From an uncultured Lachnospiraceae bacterium (lineage in GTDB: Bacteria; Bacillota; Clostridia; Lachnospirales; Lachnospiraceae), in NCBI GenBank assembly GCA_910588655.1, contig CAJUPJ010000014.1, forward strand, positions 18,551-82,550: a DNA stretch of 64,000 bases, written 5' to 3'. The notes beneath the pieces are model-generated. The model had not been told where the DNA came from and ran no database searches. It saw only the letters and a program-made list of their open reading frames with translations. The translations under genes were made by a program, and so were the position numbers. This document shows, one piece after another, positions 47,566 through 57,413 of the stretch (position 1 is the first letter of the stretch; every line of letters starts with the position of its first letter).

Positions 47566-48270
47566 CTACTCATTATTATCTGTAACTTTTACAGGTGTTA
47601 TTACAATTTTATCTGCTTCTATCCCCGTTTTTCTTCTGACAATATCTTCTATCTGTGCTATCTGCTGTTCTGTAAGCCCGTTTGCATCGACTACAACATC
47701 TGCATTGCCATCATTTATGCTTACTACTGCATTCTGGAAACCTTTTGCCTGGAGCATAAGTTCAGCAGCATTTTCTTTTTCAGAATTTTTTGTAATATTG
47801 GCTACCTGTCTTATTGCAGATTTCTTGTCTGCTGAAGCAATGGCTTTATTATTAACTATATTCATAAGAGTTTCTTTGTTCTTTGCACGTGTCTGTTCCC
47901 TTGCAAGTTTTGCAGATGCAAAATAATCTGCCCCTATTGTGTTTGAAACCATTACTGCTTCACCAGGGTTTTCTTCTGATGCTACAACCTCACCTGTATC
48001 AGCTACTACATAATCATCATTGCCAATGTCTTCTGCTGATATATCTTTTGTAATATCACCATCTTCTTTGCTGTTGTCTGCTGTCTGTACATCAGAGCTG
48101 CTATTATCCTCTGTAGTTTTGCTGGTATTATTGCTGGCTGTTTCCTTATTGCTTTTTGTAATGCCGCTTGTGCTTATTTCCTGGCCAGTAAAATTAAGAT
48201 ACCCTGCTACTACTATCATTACAGCAAGTGCAGTAATAATAATCTGGTTTTTGTGTGACGTTTTCTTCAT
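47566..48270 (-). CDS. spoIIIAH: Stage III sporulation protein AH
   Basis: A 234-residue protein with an N-terminal membrane helix (about 8-25), a Ser/Asn/Asp-rich linker (about 28-95) and a C-terminal ring-building YscJ/FliF-like domain (about 105-230). SpoIIIAH, in the mother-cell membrane, pairs with forespore SpoIIQ to form the channel linking the two cells. An ATG at 48294 overlapping spoIIIAG is possible; 48270 is chosen for its AAAGG at 11 nt. Last gene of the operon. Confidence 0.92.
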   Translation of the reverse strand: MKKTSHKNQIIITALAVMIVVAGYLNFTGQEISTSGITKSNKETASNNTSKTTEDNSSSDVQTADNSKEDGDITKDISAEDIGNDDYVVADTGEVVASEENPGEAVMVSNTIGADYFASAKLAREQTRAKNKETLMNIVNNKAIASADKKSAIRQVANITKNSEKENAAELMLQAKGFQNAVVSINDGNADVVVDANGLTEQQIAQIEDIVRRKTGIEADKIVITPVKVTDNNE

Positions 48271-48293
48271 TTCATTAAAATCCTTTCTTTGCA

Positions 48294-48950
48294 TTATTCC
48301 ATCTTCATTACTTTGATTTTATGAGGTTCAACCGAAAATAATGCCACAACTGCATCAATTATTTCACTATCTTTTTTTCCATTGCCTGCACCCTCCGCAA
48401 CAACAACTACTCCCTCTATTTTAGGTGAATTTACCTGCACAACATAAGGATGCTCACTGCCATCTGATGAAATTATTACATTTTCACTTTTTAAACTATA
48501 TTCCTCCTGCTGCCTTGTGCCACCGTTACGGTCATGTTCTTCTACACTATTTTCCTTGTTATCAGTATCCTGTAATACCATATGTTCTTCTGAAGAGGCA
48601 AGTGTAATCATTACCTTAGTCCTGCCAATTCCCTCCGCCTGCCCCAGGATTTTCTCAAGCTTGCCCTCCTCCCTTGCCGCATACTCTGCCATTGCCCCCA
48701 GGGCAACAGACTCGTCCAGGCTGCCAGAAGAATTGCCATAACCTCCATCTTCACTGTTACTGTAAAGTGTATCTGCATTATCATCCCCATACAATCCATT
48801 ATTCCCTTTTTTATCCGTAACAGACGCTATAACAAGTACAATTCCCGCAATTATTATAAGTGCAATACGCCACAGCCCTATTTTCTGGATAACCTGCCCC
48901 CTGTCTTCCATAAATTTCCCCAGACGCCCGCTGTCCCACTTTATTCCCAT
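48294..48950 (-). CDS. spoIIIAG: Stage III sporulation protein AG
   Basis: A 218-residue protein. One membrane helix (about 26-43) is followed by a linker and a ring-building domain with EGIGRTKVMITLASS, YSLKSENVIISSDGSEHPYV, SPKIEGVVVVAEGAGN (about 110-200). In Bacillus it forms a large oligomeric ring in the intercellular channel. It overlaps spoIIIAF by 10 nt. Confidence 0.93.
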   Translation of the reverse strand: MGIKWDSGRLGKFMEDRGQVIQKIGLWRIALIIIAGIVLVIASVTDKKGNNGLYGDDNADTLYSNSEDGGYGNSSGSLDESVALGAMAEYAAREEGKLEKILGQAEGIGRTKVMITLASSEEHMVLQDTDNKENSVEEHDRNGGTRQQEEYSLKSENVIISSDGSEHPYVVQVNSPKIEGVVVVAEGAGNGKKDSEIIDAVVALFSVEPHKIKVMKME

Positions 48951-49558
48951 ATATTTACTGCCGCCTCCTTTATAATAAAATATGTGCTTATATCCTCCTT
49001 TAATTTACGGACATTTTTCCCTGACGCCTTTTTCTTGCCTGCCTCATCTGACATGGCATCAACTGCTTCCATATTGCCAGTAATATCTGCAATTTCTATA
49101 TCCTCTATGTTTTGTATAGTATTTATATCATTGTAATTTGTTTTATTTTCTTTATTAATGTTTATATCAATTGAACTGATTTGTATAGAATTATCCTGCT
49201 CTCCAAGTGATATATCTATATTTTTAATATTAATGCCCCTGTTATCCGCAAGCTTTATAACCTGTTCTTTAATATCTTTTTTACATTGTTCCCTTATAAT
49301 CTCTTCAAATTTTCCATCAGCCACTTCCAGCTCATCATTTATCCCTTCAAGGTTAAAATTAAAAATCTCCTGTTCAAGCAGGCTGTACCAGCCATTATCA
49401 CCTGACAGGAAATTTACCAGTGGTGTAATCATTAACAGGATAAGCACAAGACCACTGAAAAATTTAAAATACATCCGGAAACTTTCACTGTTTATTAACC
49501 CTTTCATTACTGTTACAAGCAATGTAAATATTAACACACTTTTTATAAAATCTGCCAT
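48941..49558 (-). CDS. spoIIIAF: Stage III sporulation protein AF
   Basis: A 205-residue protein. Two N-terminal membrane helices (about 4-24 and 30-50) are followed by a soluble domain. MKGLINSESFRMYFKFFSGL fits the family. The C-terminal tail after residue 150 is low-complexity and charged. It precedes and overlaps spoIIIAG. Confidence 0.88.
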   Translation of the reverse strand: MADFIKSVLIFTLLVTVMKGLINSESFRMYFKFFSGLVLILLMITPLVNFLSGDNGWYSLLEQEIFNFNLEGINDELEVADGKFEEIIREQCKKDIKEQVIKLADNRGINIKNIDISLGEQDNSIQISSIDININKENKTNYNDINTIQNIEDIEIADITGNMEAVDAMSDEAGKKKASGKNVRKLKEDISTYFIIKEAAVNIWE

Positions 49559-49593
49559 AACCCCTCCTTCTGGTGTTATTACCCCTGGAACAC

Positions 49594-50649
49594 CTACGTT
49601 GTCATGGCGCTTGTAAGTGCAATCGAAATAACAAACATAATACAGCCAGTTCCTGTTGCATAAAGCTGCATTTTAAGCGATTCCACTACAGCATCAAGGC
49701 AGCTTGTAATCCTTTTGTCTGATACTGGCTGGATAAATGCAGAAATTAACTGGTACATAAATTTGCTTATAAGTATCCTTGTTAAAGGTATAAGGCAGAT
49801 AAACACAACAACAATTATTCCTGTTATCCCTACAGCATTTTTTACAAGCTTGCCAGCAGATAAAACTGTACTTGCCACACTCCCCACTGTATTTCCAATG
49901 CCAGGTATTGCACTTCCCATTTTAACAACAAGCGAATTCTTTGCCTCGGCAGCAACAGGAACTACAAGCCCCTGTACAACATTTACCCCCATAATAATGC
50001 CAAACATCGTTTTAAGCCCTGTACTTACAATATCTTTAACAAGTTTTGCCAGCCTTGAAAATATATCCTCCTCTGAAATCTGGCTGGCAATACGCAGGAA
50101 AAAATAAAACTGTATGGCAGGAAGCGCGAATTTTACTACAACATAACTTGTTACATTCATCATAACAAGCGTAAATTCATAAAATACGCTGCCTGCTACA
50201 CTACCGTTTGTAAATGCAATACATGTAAAATAAGCTGTTGAAAATACCTTTAAAAAATCAGATACATTTACAAGTGTTTCTGAAGCAATGCTGCACACCT
50301 GTGTAAATGAAACTGCCAGAACTGAAAAAAACAGCATGTACACCATATAAAATGCCGTTTCAGCAACCTTTTTCCCTTGCAGCAGTTTGGAAAAATTAGA
50401 TACAAGCGCACCCATAACTGCTATTACAACAAGGTATATATAAATATTTTTTTCCTGCACGATATTATTATAAATCCCGTCTAATATATACTTTGCTGCC
50501 TCTTCAAATGAAAAAGGGCTCTGTCCGTTTATAATGCTTCCTACATAATCTGAAAAATCAAAGTGCCCGCCTTGAAGTGTTTCATCCATAACCTTTTGTA
50601 TTTCATCACCCGATATCTCCTGCATAATGCTGCCAGTAATATCATCCAT
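49594..50649 (-). CDS. spoIIIAE: Stage III sporulation protein AE
   Basis: A 351-residue multi-pass membrane protein with about eight helices from residue 70 to the end. GMVVPVAAEAK-like sequence (GLVVPVAAEAKNSLVVKMGSA, here in two pieces) and PGIGNTVGSVASTVLSAGKLVKN are typical. Unlike Bacillus SpoIIIAE no clear signal peptide is seen; the N-terminal 65 residues are soluble. The start at 50649 or the in-frame GTG two codons earlier cannot be separated. Confidence 0.93.
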   Translation of the reverse strand: MDDITGSIMQEISGDEIQKVMDETLQGGHFDFSDYVGSIINGQSPFSFEEAAKYILDGIYNNIVQEKNIYIYLVVIAVMGALVSNFSKLLQGKKVAETAFYMVYMLFFSVLAVSFTQVCSIASETLVNVSDFLKVFSTAYFTCIAFTNGSVAGSVFYEFTLVMMNVTSYVVVKFALPAIQFYFFLRIASQISEEDIFSRLAKLVKDIVSTGLKTMFGIIMGVNVVQGLVVPVAAEAKNSLVVKMGSAIPGIGNTVGSVASTVLSAGKLVKNAVGITGIIVVVFICLIPLTRILISKFMYQLISAFIQPVSDKRITSCLDAVVESLKMQLYATGTGCIMFVISIALTSAMTT

Positions 50650-50688
50650 AAACACACCCGTCTTTCTAATAAAAACTTTCCTGCATGT

Positions 50689-51063
50689 TCAGAAGGCTGA
50701 AATGGTCTGTATAAGCGACTTGATAACAGGCATACTGACAGCAATTATCATAACCTTACCAAAAAATTCAATCTGGTTTCCAACTGCTCCAAATCCTGCA
50801 TCCCTGCACAAATTAGAGGAAAACTCTGCAACATATGTAATCCCGACCATTTTAAGCAGGATATTTATATATAATGAGTTATTGCCAAGATACCTCTCCA
50901 CCATATGTATTACTTCCAGCACATCATCTATCTTTGACAAGGCAAGTCCAAGTATAATAAGGCTTGCCGCCAGAATGACAAGCATAGCAAATTCCTGTTT
51001 GTCATTCTTAACAGACATTGCAAGAAAAATAGCTATAACCCCGATAACAGCAACTTTTACCAT
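50689..51063 (-). CDS. spoIIIAD: Stage III sporulation protein AD
   Basis: A 124-residue protein with four hydrophobic helices. It starts MVKVAVIGVIAIFLAMSVK, preceded by AAAGGCAGG at 8 nt; the frame is open to 51114 but this would overlap spoIIIAC. CRDAGFGAVGNQIEFFGK is conserved in the family. Confidence 0.93.
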   Translation of the reverse strand: MVKVAVIGVIAIFLAMSVKNDKQEFAMLVILAASLIILGLALSKIDDVLEVIHMVERYLGNNSLYINILLKMVGITYVAEFSSNLCRDAGFGAVGNQIEFFGKVMIIAVSMPVIKSLIQTISAF

Positions 51064-51079
51064 ATAAAAAACCTGCCTT

Positions 51080-51277
51080 TCAACCCATCGCAAACAGCCT
51101 CTGTATTGTTTCAAATAAATCCTCTATATATGGCACTACCCATAACAGCACAAGTATCAGCCCCGCAAGGCTTACAAGAAACGCCTGTTCGTCCCTTCCT
51201 GAGTGTTTAAGAACCTGTCCAAGCACTGATACAAGTATTCCTACGGCAGCAATTTTAAAAATAAGATTAATCGTCAT
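51080..51277 (-). CDS. spoIIIAC: Stage III sporulation protein AC
   Basis: A 65-residue protein with two hydrophobic helices (about 4-23 and 33-55). LIFKIAAVGILVSVLGQVLK and GRDEQAFLVSLAGL are the family pattern. Confidence 0.94.
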   Translation of the reverse strand: MTINLIFKIAAVGILVSVLGQVLKHSGRDEQAFLVSLAGLILVLLWVVPYIEDLFETIQRLFAMG

Positions 51278-51301
51278 TTATACACCCTGTCCTTCCATAA
51301 A

Positions 51302-51817
51302 CTAAACTAACAGTATGCTTAAAAAAATCCCTGCCGCTGCCCCCGCTGCGTGGCATACCTTTGCCCTTGCTTTATATTCGCTTCTTGCTGCAAGTATTAT
51401 ATTTGCAAGCCTTTTCTTAAATATTTCAAGGGTATGGAGCTGGCTCTGCCTGTCCAGGTTGCCAATATTCTTTCCCGTTTCACCCATAAAAAGCCTGTCT
51501 TCATATAAAAGATACTTAGACCATACACTTTTATCCAGCCCGTCCTCCCATATACTGTACAAAGCACCACCCTCATTTTCTAAAAGCCTGTCATGCATAT
51601 AAAGCCAGAATTCCTTACAGTACCTGCTTCTTGCTGCAAGGCTTCCAAATATCCCTGTAATATCAGATGCTGCATATTCTATCTCACCATACATAAACTG
51701 CAGCGCCTGCTCAAGTTCTTCTAAAATATGTATACGTATAAGGCTTTTCTCTGCAAAATAATGCCCTGCAAGCAGACCGCCTGATATTATAAAAACTACG
51801 CCTATAAACTTTACCAC
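51302..51817 (-). CDS. spoIIIAB: Stage III sporulation protein AB
   Basis: A 171-residue protein. An N-terminal membrane helix is followed by a helical GspF-like domain and a C-terminal hydrophobic helix (AAGAAAGIFLSILLV). ILEELEQALQFMYGEIEYAA is the recognisable block. The start is uncertain: GTG at 51817 lies behind GGAAGGG; the frame is open to 51844. Confidence 0.88.
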   Translation of the reverse strand: MVKFIGVVFIISGGLLAGHYFAEKSLIRIHILEELEQALQFMYGEIEYAASDITGIFGSLAARSRYCKEFWLYMHDRLLENEGGALYSIWEDGLDKSVWSKYLLYEDRLFMGETGKNIGNLDRQSQLHTLEIFKKRLANIILAARSEYKARAKVCHAAGAAAGIFLSILLV

Positions 51818-51882
51818 GCACTTTTCACCCTTCCTGTGTCCCATACCGCTTCCAGGCAGTAAAAAGCTGGATTGTAATAATT

Positions 51883-52881
51883 TCAGCCTGCGTTTTTTGC
51901 CAGCATATAATCATTTTCCAGCCTGTATTCCTGGTTATATATAACTGAACCCCTTTCATCAAATACCTTGCCCACTTTTCCTATTTTGCCTGCCTCAAGC
52001 AGTATGTACCGCTTAAAAGCCTGTTCTTTTACAAGGCTTCCAAGCACAGGCTTGTTCCTGATTTCACTCATATCAAGCCCATGTACTGTAGCAATTACAC
52101 GTATTCCGCAGTTCATTACATAATCGACGGCATTTGCGTCCTGGTTAGAGCCAATCTCATCAACCGCAATAATTTCTGGTGACATCGAACGGACAAGCAT
52201 CATCATCCCCTCTGCCTTAGGGCAGCCATCCAGCACATCAGAACGGCATCCAAGGTCATTCTGCGGGCATCCCCTGTAACATGCCCCAAGTTCCGAACGC
52301 TCATCTACAACACCAACTGTAAATCCCCTGTTACAGCCATCACCATTAGAAAGTATGCGTATCATATCCCTTAAAAGAGTGGTCTTGCCACATCTTGGCG
52401 GTGAAATAACAAGTGTATTGTAAATACTGTCCCCATGCCTTATATATTGCATAAGTTTTTCACCACATCCTGGTATCTGGTGTGCCACCCTTATATTCAT
52501 AAACGATATATTACCCATATTTTTTACTCTTCCATTCTCCCATATTATTTTCCCTGCCACGCCTATTCTGTGTCCTCCTTGTATAGTAATATATCCCTGC
52601 CTTAGTTCCTCTTCAAACGCATATCTTGAATAGCTGCTTATATAATCCATTGCTTCCCTTAGTTCAGCAGCAGAAACATAATATGCCTTTTTTATATTAT
52701 GCGTAAGGCCGCCGTTTATACCTAAAAAATATTCAGATTTGCCATATAAAATTATAACTGGCCTTCCTGCCCTTAAACGTATCTCCTGCACATCAGATAA
52801 ATCCTTAAAAACCTCTGAAAACCTTTTTCTTATTACCACCGGAAGTATCTGCATAACCTGCATGGTATTGTCCTTGTCCAT
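51883..52881 (-). CDS. spoIIIAA: Stage III sporulation protein AA (ATPase)
   Basis: A 332-residue secretion-type ATPase. EIRLRAGRPVIILYG is near the N-terminus; VISPPRCGKTTLLRDMIRIL is the Walker A region (about residue 165), AEGMMMLVRSMSPEIIAVDEIG is the Walker B region and ATVHG follows. It energises SpoIIIA channel assembly. The ATG at 52881 has GAGGAGG upstream. The frame is open to 53001 but this would run into the divergent tetR-type promoter. Confidence 0.93.
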   Translation of the reverse strand: MDKDNTMQVMQILPVVIRKRFSEVFKDLSDVQEIRLRAGRPVIILYGKSEYFLGINGGLTHNIKKAYYVSAAELREAMDYISSYSRYAFEEELRQGYITIQGGHRIGVAGKIIWENGRVKNMGNISFMNIRVAHQIPGCGEKLMQYIRHGDSIYNTLVISPPRCGKTTLLRDMIRILSNGDGCNRGFTVGVVDERSELGACYRGCPQNDLGCRSDVLDGCPKAEGMMMLVRSMSPEIIAVDEIGSNQDANAVDYVMNCGIRVIATVHGLDMSEIRNKPVLGSLVKEQAFKRYILLEAGKIGKVGKVFDERGSVIYNQEYRLENDYMLAKNAG

Positions 52882-52987
52882 AAACAGCCTCCTCTCTGTA
52901 TGCACATTAATAAAGATGCCTTTACACAATGTATATGAAGAGAAAAAATATTTATGCAAAAAACACTTAGGAAAATCCAGATGGGGA

Positions 52988-53015
52988 TTGACAAAACGCA
53001 ATTACTGGTTATAAT
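52988..53015 (+). promoter_or_regulatory. Promoter of the TetR-CPBP operon
   Basis: TTGACA and TATAAT are separated by 16 nt, ending 48 nt before the TetR start codon. Its location rules out an N-terminally extended SpoIIIAA. Confidence 0.8.
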
Positions 53016-53062
53016 ATAAACAGGATTATATAAATCAATTTATAAAATTTAAAGGTGGTAAA

Positions 53063-53665
53063 ATGGCAAGAAAAACACAGGTTTCAAAGGAAATGATTTT
53101 ACAGACGGCATTAAAAATGATTATACGTGATGGATATTCTGCTATTAATATTAAGACATTATCAAAAGAAATTGGCTGCTCTACACAGCCACTTGTATGG
53201 CATTTTGAAAACATGGCAGGACTTCGTAAGGCTTTAGCTGTATATGCCTTGAATTATGCTAATAATAAAATGCGTCCCTGCACCCAGAACGGAATGGATG
53301 CCTTTGCAAGTGTTGGAACCGCCTACATAAACCTTGCATTTGATGAGCCAAATCTCTTTAAATATCTTTACATGAGCGGGGAGAGCGGGTTCCAGGCAGG
53401 TGGTCTTGATGTTTTGGTAAATGCCAGTGAGAATTCAGCTATTGCCGGACAGATTGCCGATTATTTAAAAATACCAAAAGAGAATGTAAACAATTTTTTC
53501 CAGAATACAATGATTTATACTCACGGACTTGCCTGCTTTGCCGCTTCGGGAGTTATTACATCTTCAAAAGAAGAAATTATCAAAATGGTTAACCAGGCTG
53601 CACTTACTTTCTTATCACAAGCAGGTACAAAAGCAGATTTGGAGGAAAATTATGAAAACAAATAA
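53063..53665 (+). CDS. TetR/AcrR family transcriptional regulator
   Basis: A 200-residue regulator. The N-terminal helix-turn-helix (about 10-55) has GYSAINIKTLSKEIGCSTQPLVWHFENMAGL. The C-terminal helical ligand domain is less conserved. AAAGGTGG precedes the ATG. Its 3' end overlaps the start of the CPBP gene by 14 nt, so the two are translationally coupled and it probably controls that operon. Confidence 0.88.
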   Translation: MARKTQVSKEMILQTALKMIIRDGYSAINIKTLSKEIGCSTQPLVWHFENMAGLRKALAVYALNYANNKMRPCTQNGMDAFASVGTAYINLAFDEPNLFKYLYMSGESGFQAGGLDVLVNASENSAIAGQIADYLKIPKENVNNFFQNTMIYTHGLACFAASGVITSSKEEIIKMVNQAALTFLSQAGTKADLEENYENK

Positions 53666-54578
53666 AACTATTTCCACTCTTGGAACAAAAAGAATTTTCA
53701 TATATTTAACAACCGTTTTTGGAATTTATTATTGCTTGTGGCTAATAGCTGTTCTTTTGCCTGGACCTGCTGGAAAAAATGTTTATGCTTTTTTAAGTTT
53801 TCCAGCTATATTTATGGGAACGCCTGCCTTGGCAGTATTTATTACAAGAAAAATTACAAAAGACAAATCACCGTTAAAATTCAGCATTAAGTTTTGGCAA
53901 AACAAAAAAGCCCTGCTTTTCTCGGCATTAGTTCCAACAGCCGCTATTTTATGTGGAATAATTGTTTTCTTTTTTATCTTTCCGGATGATTTAGATTTCA
54001 GTGGCCAATACATTTCACAGACCTATGGAGCTTTCGGCGCACCCTCAGAAATCAATTTTACAATCTTTTCTATGTTGATGATGGGCATAATTTTATATAT
54101 AATATCAGCAGTATGCTTTCCTGTCTGGTTTATTGCACTAGGCGAAGACATCGGCTGGCAGGGCTACCTGCTTCCACTGTTATGCAGAAAACTTCCTGCC
54201 AGATATGCCGTTATCTTAAACGGCGCATTATGGGGAATGGCACACGCCCCACTAGTTTACTTTGGTATGAACTATGGCAATGATTACGCAGGCGCTCCTT
54301 TTTCTGGTATTGCCCTGATGGTGCTTACCTGCATAGTATTGGGTACCTGGTCGTCCTATGTAACATTAAAATATAACAATTGTATGTACGCAGCAATCAT
54401 CCATGGTGCTGTTGATATAACCGGGGAAGCAAGTATCTGGGTATCCTTATCCACACAAAGCTCTTTACTTGGCCCAATGCCAACAGGAATTATTGGTATG
54501 TGTATGCTTCTTATAGGTGCAATTATACTCTTGTTTAAATTGCCAGAACAAAAAGTGGATAATATGGCAAAACAATAA
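53652..54578 (+). CDS. CPBP family intramembrane metalloprotease
   Basis: A 308-residue membrane protein with about eight helices. The Abi/CPBP motifs are present: GEDIGWQGYLLPLL (normally EExGWRGxL, so the second Glu is Asp and Arg is Gln), WGMAHAPLVYFG with His, and HGAVD. Members include CAAX-like proteases and bacteriocin-immunity proteins. The motif changes leave activity uncertain. TTGGAGG precedes the ATG at 53652. Confidence 0.83.
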   Translation: MKTNKTISTLGTKRIFIYLTTVFGIYYCLWLIAVLLPGPAGKNVYAFLSFPAIFMGTPALAVFITRKITKDKSPLKFSIKFWQNKKALLFSALVPTAAILCGIIVFFFIFPDDLDFSGQYISQTYGAFGAPSEINFTIFSMLMMGIILYIISAVCFPVWFIALGEDIGWQGYLLPLLCRKLPARYAVILNGALWGMAHAPLVYFGMNYGNDYAGAPFSGIALMVLTCIVLGTWSSYVTLKYNNCMYAAIIHGAVDITGEASIWVSLSTQSSLLGPMPTGIIGMCMLLIGAIILLFKLPEQKVDNMAKQ

Positions 54579-54719
54579 ATTTGCCAGGCATGGTAAAAAC
54601 ATTACCAAACAGGCACAACACGAAAAAATGCTCCTGTATACATATCGATTTTTATACCTATATGGTTTAACCCATGATATGGTACAATATAACAAAAAAG
54701 AAAAAATGGTAATTATCTT

Positions 54720-56051
54720 ATGTCTGCTAATATAATTAATAAAAATACAAAACTTACAGAAGGAAATATTTTAAAAAACCTTTTATTATTTGCCCTGCCT
54801 ATGATGGCAGGAAATTTATTACAGCAAATCTATAATATAGCTGATACCCTTATAGCTGGACGTTATATTGGTACAGATGCTTTAGCTGCCGCAGGTTCAG
54901 CTTATACCCTTATGACATTTATAACTTCTATTATTATTGGGCTGTGCATGGGCAGCGGCGCTTTATTTTCCAAATGGTATGGGGCTGGAAAGATAAAAGA
55001 AATGCAGCAGGATGTACAATTATCCTTTTATTTTATTGGTACAGCAACCCTGTTAATATACTTAATTGTATTTCCTGGCACAGATATAATACTGCATCTG
55101 GTTTCAGTACCAGACAATATATATAATTTAATGCGTACATATATAAAAATAGTTTTTATTGGAATTGGTTTTACATTCCTGTATAACTTTTTTGCATACC
55201 TGCTGCGCTCTACTGGCAACTCAGTTGTCCCGCTGTACTTTCTTGCAATATCTTCTATAATGAATATTGCGCTTGATTTATATTTTGTTATTTCCTTAAA
55301 AAAGGGAATTCCAGGAACGGCAGCAGCAACAGTAATTTCACAAGGCTTTGCAGGTCTTGGGATTACATTTTATACCATATGGAAATACCCTCAGTTTATT
55401 AAATTCCAGGGCAGGCTGCAATGGACAAGACTAAAAATAATTATAAAAACTGATGTGTTTACAAGTATGCAGCAGTCTGTTATGAATTTTGGTATTTTAA
55501 TGGTACAAGGCCTTGTAAATAGTTTTGGCACTGCCATTATGGCAGCATTTGCAGCAGCAGTAAAAATTGATACACTTGCGTATATGCCTGCGCAGGAATT
55601 TGGAAATGCATATTCCTTATTTATTTCACAAAATTATGGTGCAAAAAAGAATGAACGCATACAGAAAGGAACAAAAACTGCGGCTATTGTATCCGTCACA
55701 TTCTGTCTGGCTGTATCCGCCATAATATGGATATTTGCCAGGCAGTTTATGTGTATGTTTGTAGAGGCAGATGAAACAGAAATTATCTCAGCAGGAATAC
55801 AATATTTAAAAATAGAAGGTACATTTTATTTTGGAATTGGGCTTCTGTTTCTGTTATATGGATATTTCAGGGGAATACAAAAATCTGGAATATCACTTAT
55901 ATTAACAATTATATCCCTTGGGACAAGGGTACTGCTTTCTTATATCCTTGCACCAAATACACCTTTAGGGGTAACAGCAATATGGTGGTCAATCCCTATT
56001 GGCTGGATACTGGCAGATATAACAGGAATATTAATTAAAAATAAACAATAA
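54720..56051 (+). CDS. MATE family multidrug/metabolite efflux transporter
   Basis: A 443-residue protein with twelve predicted helices in two MatE repeats. The N-terminal ALPMMAGNLLQQIYNIADTL (about residues 21-40) is the diagnostic start, with the second repeat's QQSVMNFGILMVQGLVNSFG near 250. It exports cationic compounds by Na+ or H+ antiport; the substrate is unknown. The Shine-Dalgarno sequence is weak. A GNAT gene follows convergently. Confidence 0.92.
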   Translation: MSANIINKNTKLTEGNILKNLLLFALPMMAGNLLQQIYNIADTLIAGRYIGTDALAAAGSAYTLMTFITSIIIGLCMGSGALFSKWYGAGKIKEMQQDVQLSFYFIGTATLLIYLIVFPGTDIILHLVSVPDNIYNLMRTYIKIVFIGIGFTFLYNFFAYLLRSTGNSVVPLYFLAISSIMNIALDLYFVISLKKGIPGTAAATVISQGFAGLGITFYTIWKYPQFIKFQGRLQWTRLKIIIKTDVFTSMQQSVMNFGILMVQGLVNSFGTAIMAAFAAAVKIDTLAYMPAQEFGNAYSLFISQNYGAKKNERIQKGTKTAAIVSVTFCLAVSAIIWIFARQFMCMFVEADETEIISAGIQYLKIEGTFYFGIGLLFLLYGYFRGIQKSGISLILTIISLGTRVLLSYILAPNTPLGVTAIWWSIPIGWILADITGILIKNKQ

Positions 56052-56123
56052 TTGTTTACAATAAATGTTTCCCTTCAATTAATATTACATATATACAAGT
56101 ATTTTATTTAACTGTACATGAAA

Positions 56124-57038
56124 TCATGCATGTGAAAAAACAGGAAACATCATTTTCTCCTTTTCCATGCGCTGCAAATTTTCTCCCATTATAAATAAAG
56201 TGCAGTCCTCTTCTTTATGTTCCCTTGCCTGGAACTCTTCCTTACAGGCAGGGGTATATCCAGTTACTACTTCCTTCACCCTGCCGCCAAATGATTTTGC
56301 AAGACGTTTTATTTCTATATGTTCTTTTCCAAAAACCTGGTGGATATACAATACTTCCCCTTCAATGGATGCAGCAATATAAACATTACTTTCAGATATA
56401 TAATAAACGCAATCCCCAAAACCTGCTGACATCCAGAAATAGTAAAGTCCAATGTTTTTATCCATATACATTCCATCATTCTGGTTTAAAAAGCCTGTAT
56501 TATAATGATAACTTTCTATTGCACTGTAAAACCTCCTGTACTGCTGGTTTTGTGACATATCAGTTTTTTCTATAATATAAGGCTCTATATTATCCATATC
56601 ACCACAAACCATAAAGTATTCATATTCTTTTGCAGGCACAAACCCAAACTTAGGATAATAATCCAGCACCGTATCATTTGCAAATAAATATATACCATCC
56701 GCCCTGCCTGCATATTCTTCTAAAATATTCTCCATTATATACCTGTTTAAGCCCCTGCCACAATACCTGCTATCTGTCATAACCGTCCCTAGCTGTATAT
56801 AATTTTTTTGTACACCACATACTTCAAAATGCATAATGTTTACAGAAACATTAGAAACCACCTGGTTTCCATCCAGCAGCACATGTGGAATATACATCTC
56901 TCCCCAGTACCCTGCCCTGTACCATTCTGTAAAATCAAATCCAAATGTATTTCTTACAAGCTGGTTAAACGAAGCACGCTGTACATCATTATCCCTTACT
57001 TCTGTTGAATATATGTAATTATTATTTCCAATAAGCAT
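56124..57038 (-). CDS. Large GNAT family N-acetyltransferase (Eis-like N-terminus)
   Basis: A 304-residue protein. The N-terminal half (about 10-150) is a GNAT domain with QLGTVMTDSRYCGRGLNRYI, whose RYCGRGLN matches the RxxGxG/A acetyl-CoA loop, and YYPKFGFVPAKEYEYF. The C-terminal half is a second, divergent domain. The acceptor is unknown. It is monocistronic, with an 800-bp repeat region upstream. Confidence 0.82.
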   Translation of the reverse strand: MLIGNNNYIYSTEVRDNDVQRASFNQLVRNTFGFDFTEWYRAGYWGEMYIPHVLLDGNQVVSNVSVNIMHFEVCGVQKNYIQLGTVMTDSRYCGRGLNRYIMENILEEYAGRADGIYLFANDTVLDYYPKFGFVPAKEYEYFMVCGDMDNIEPYIIEKTDMSQNQQYRRFYSAIESYHYNTGFLNQNDGMYMDKNIGLYYFWMSAGFGDCVYYISESNVYIAASIEGEVLYIHQVFGKEHIEIKRLAKSFGGRVKEVVTGYTPACKEEFQAREHKEEDCTLFIMGENLQRMEKEKMMFPVFSHA

Positions 57039-57125
57039 ATCAAATCCTCCCTAATTCTATACAATATAAATTATATTACACAGACAACAATTGCAACCTT
57101 ATACTTTTTTTGAAAAATAAAAGTT

Positions 57126-57413
57126 CCAGTTATCTTGTTTTTGTGTTTTTATGGATTGGCGGACGGTTTCTGTGCCAGAGCCAGAATATTCCGTACAGGG
57201 GCACGTTCTCACTACGTTAACCCACGCAGCGGCACATAAAGCCCATATATTATATATTCCAGATAAAACTTACGTTTCCCTGGAATATATAATATATGGG
57301 CTTAAATGCCGGCGGGGTTAAAGTGCCCCTTTTACGGAATAATTCATGGCATCTGGCACGCAAAACCTGCCACCAGCAGCCTGCAATAAAACACAAAATA
57401 AAAAGATAATTGG
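57126..57413. repeat. Palindromic repeat element, copy 5
   Basis: Ends CCAGTTATCTTGTTTTTG and AAAAGATAATTGG pair. Next are TGCCAGAGCCAGAATATTCCG with GGAATAATTCATGGCATCTGGCA partner, and GGGGCAC with GTGCCCC. The centre differs from the other copies: AAGCCCATATATTATATATT and its reverse complement form a long perfect stem (about 57239-57303) round a 24-nt loop. So the outer frame is kept while the core has been replaced. Confidence 0.8.
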
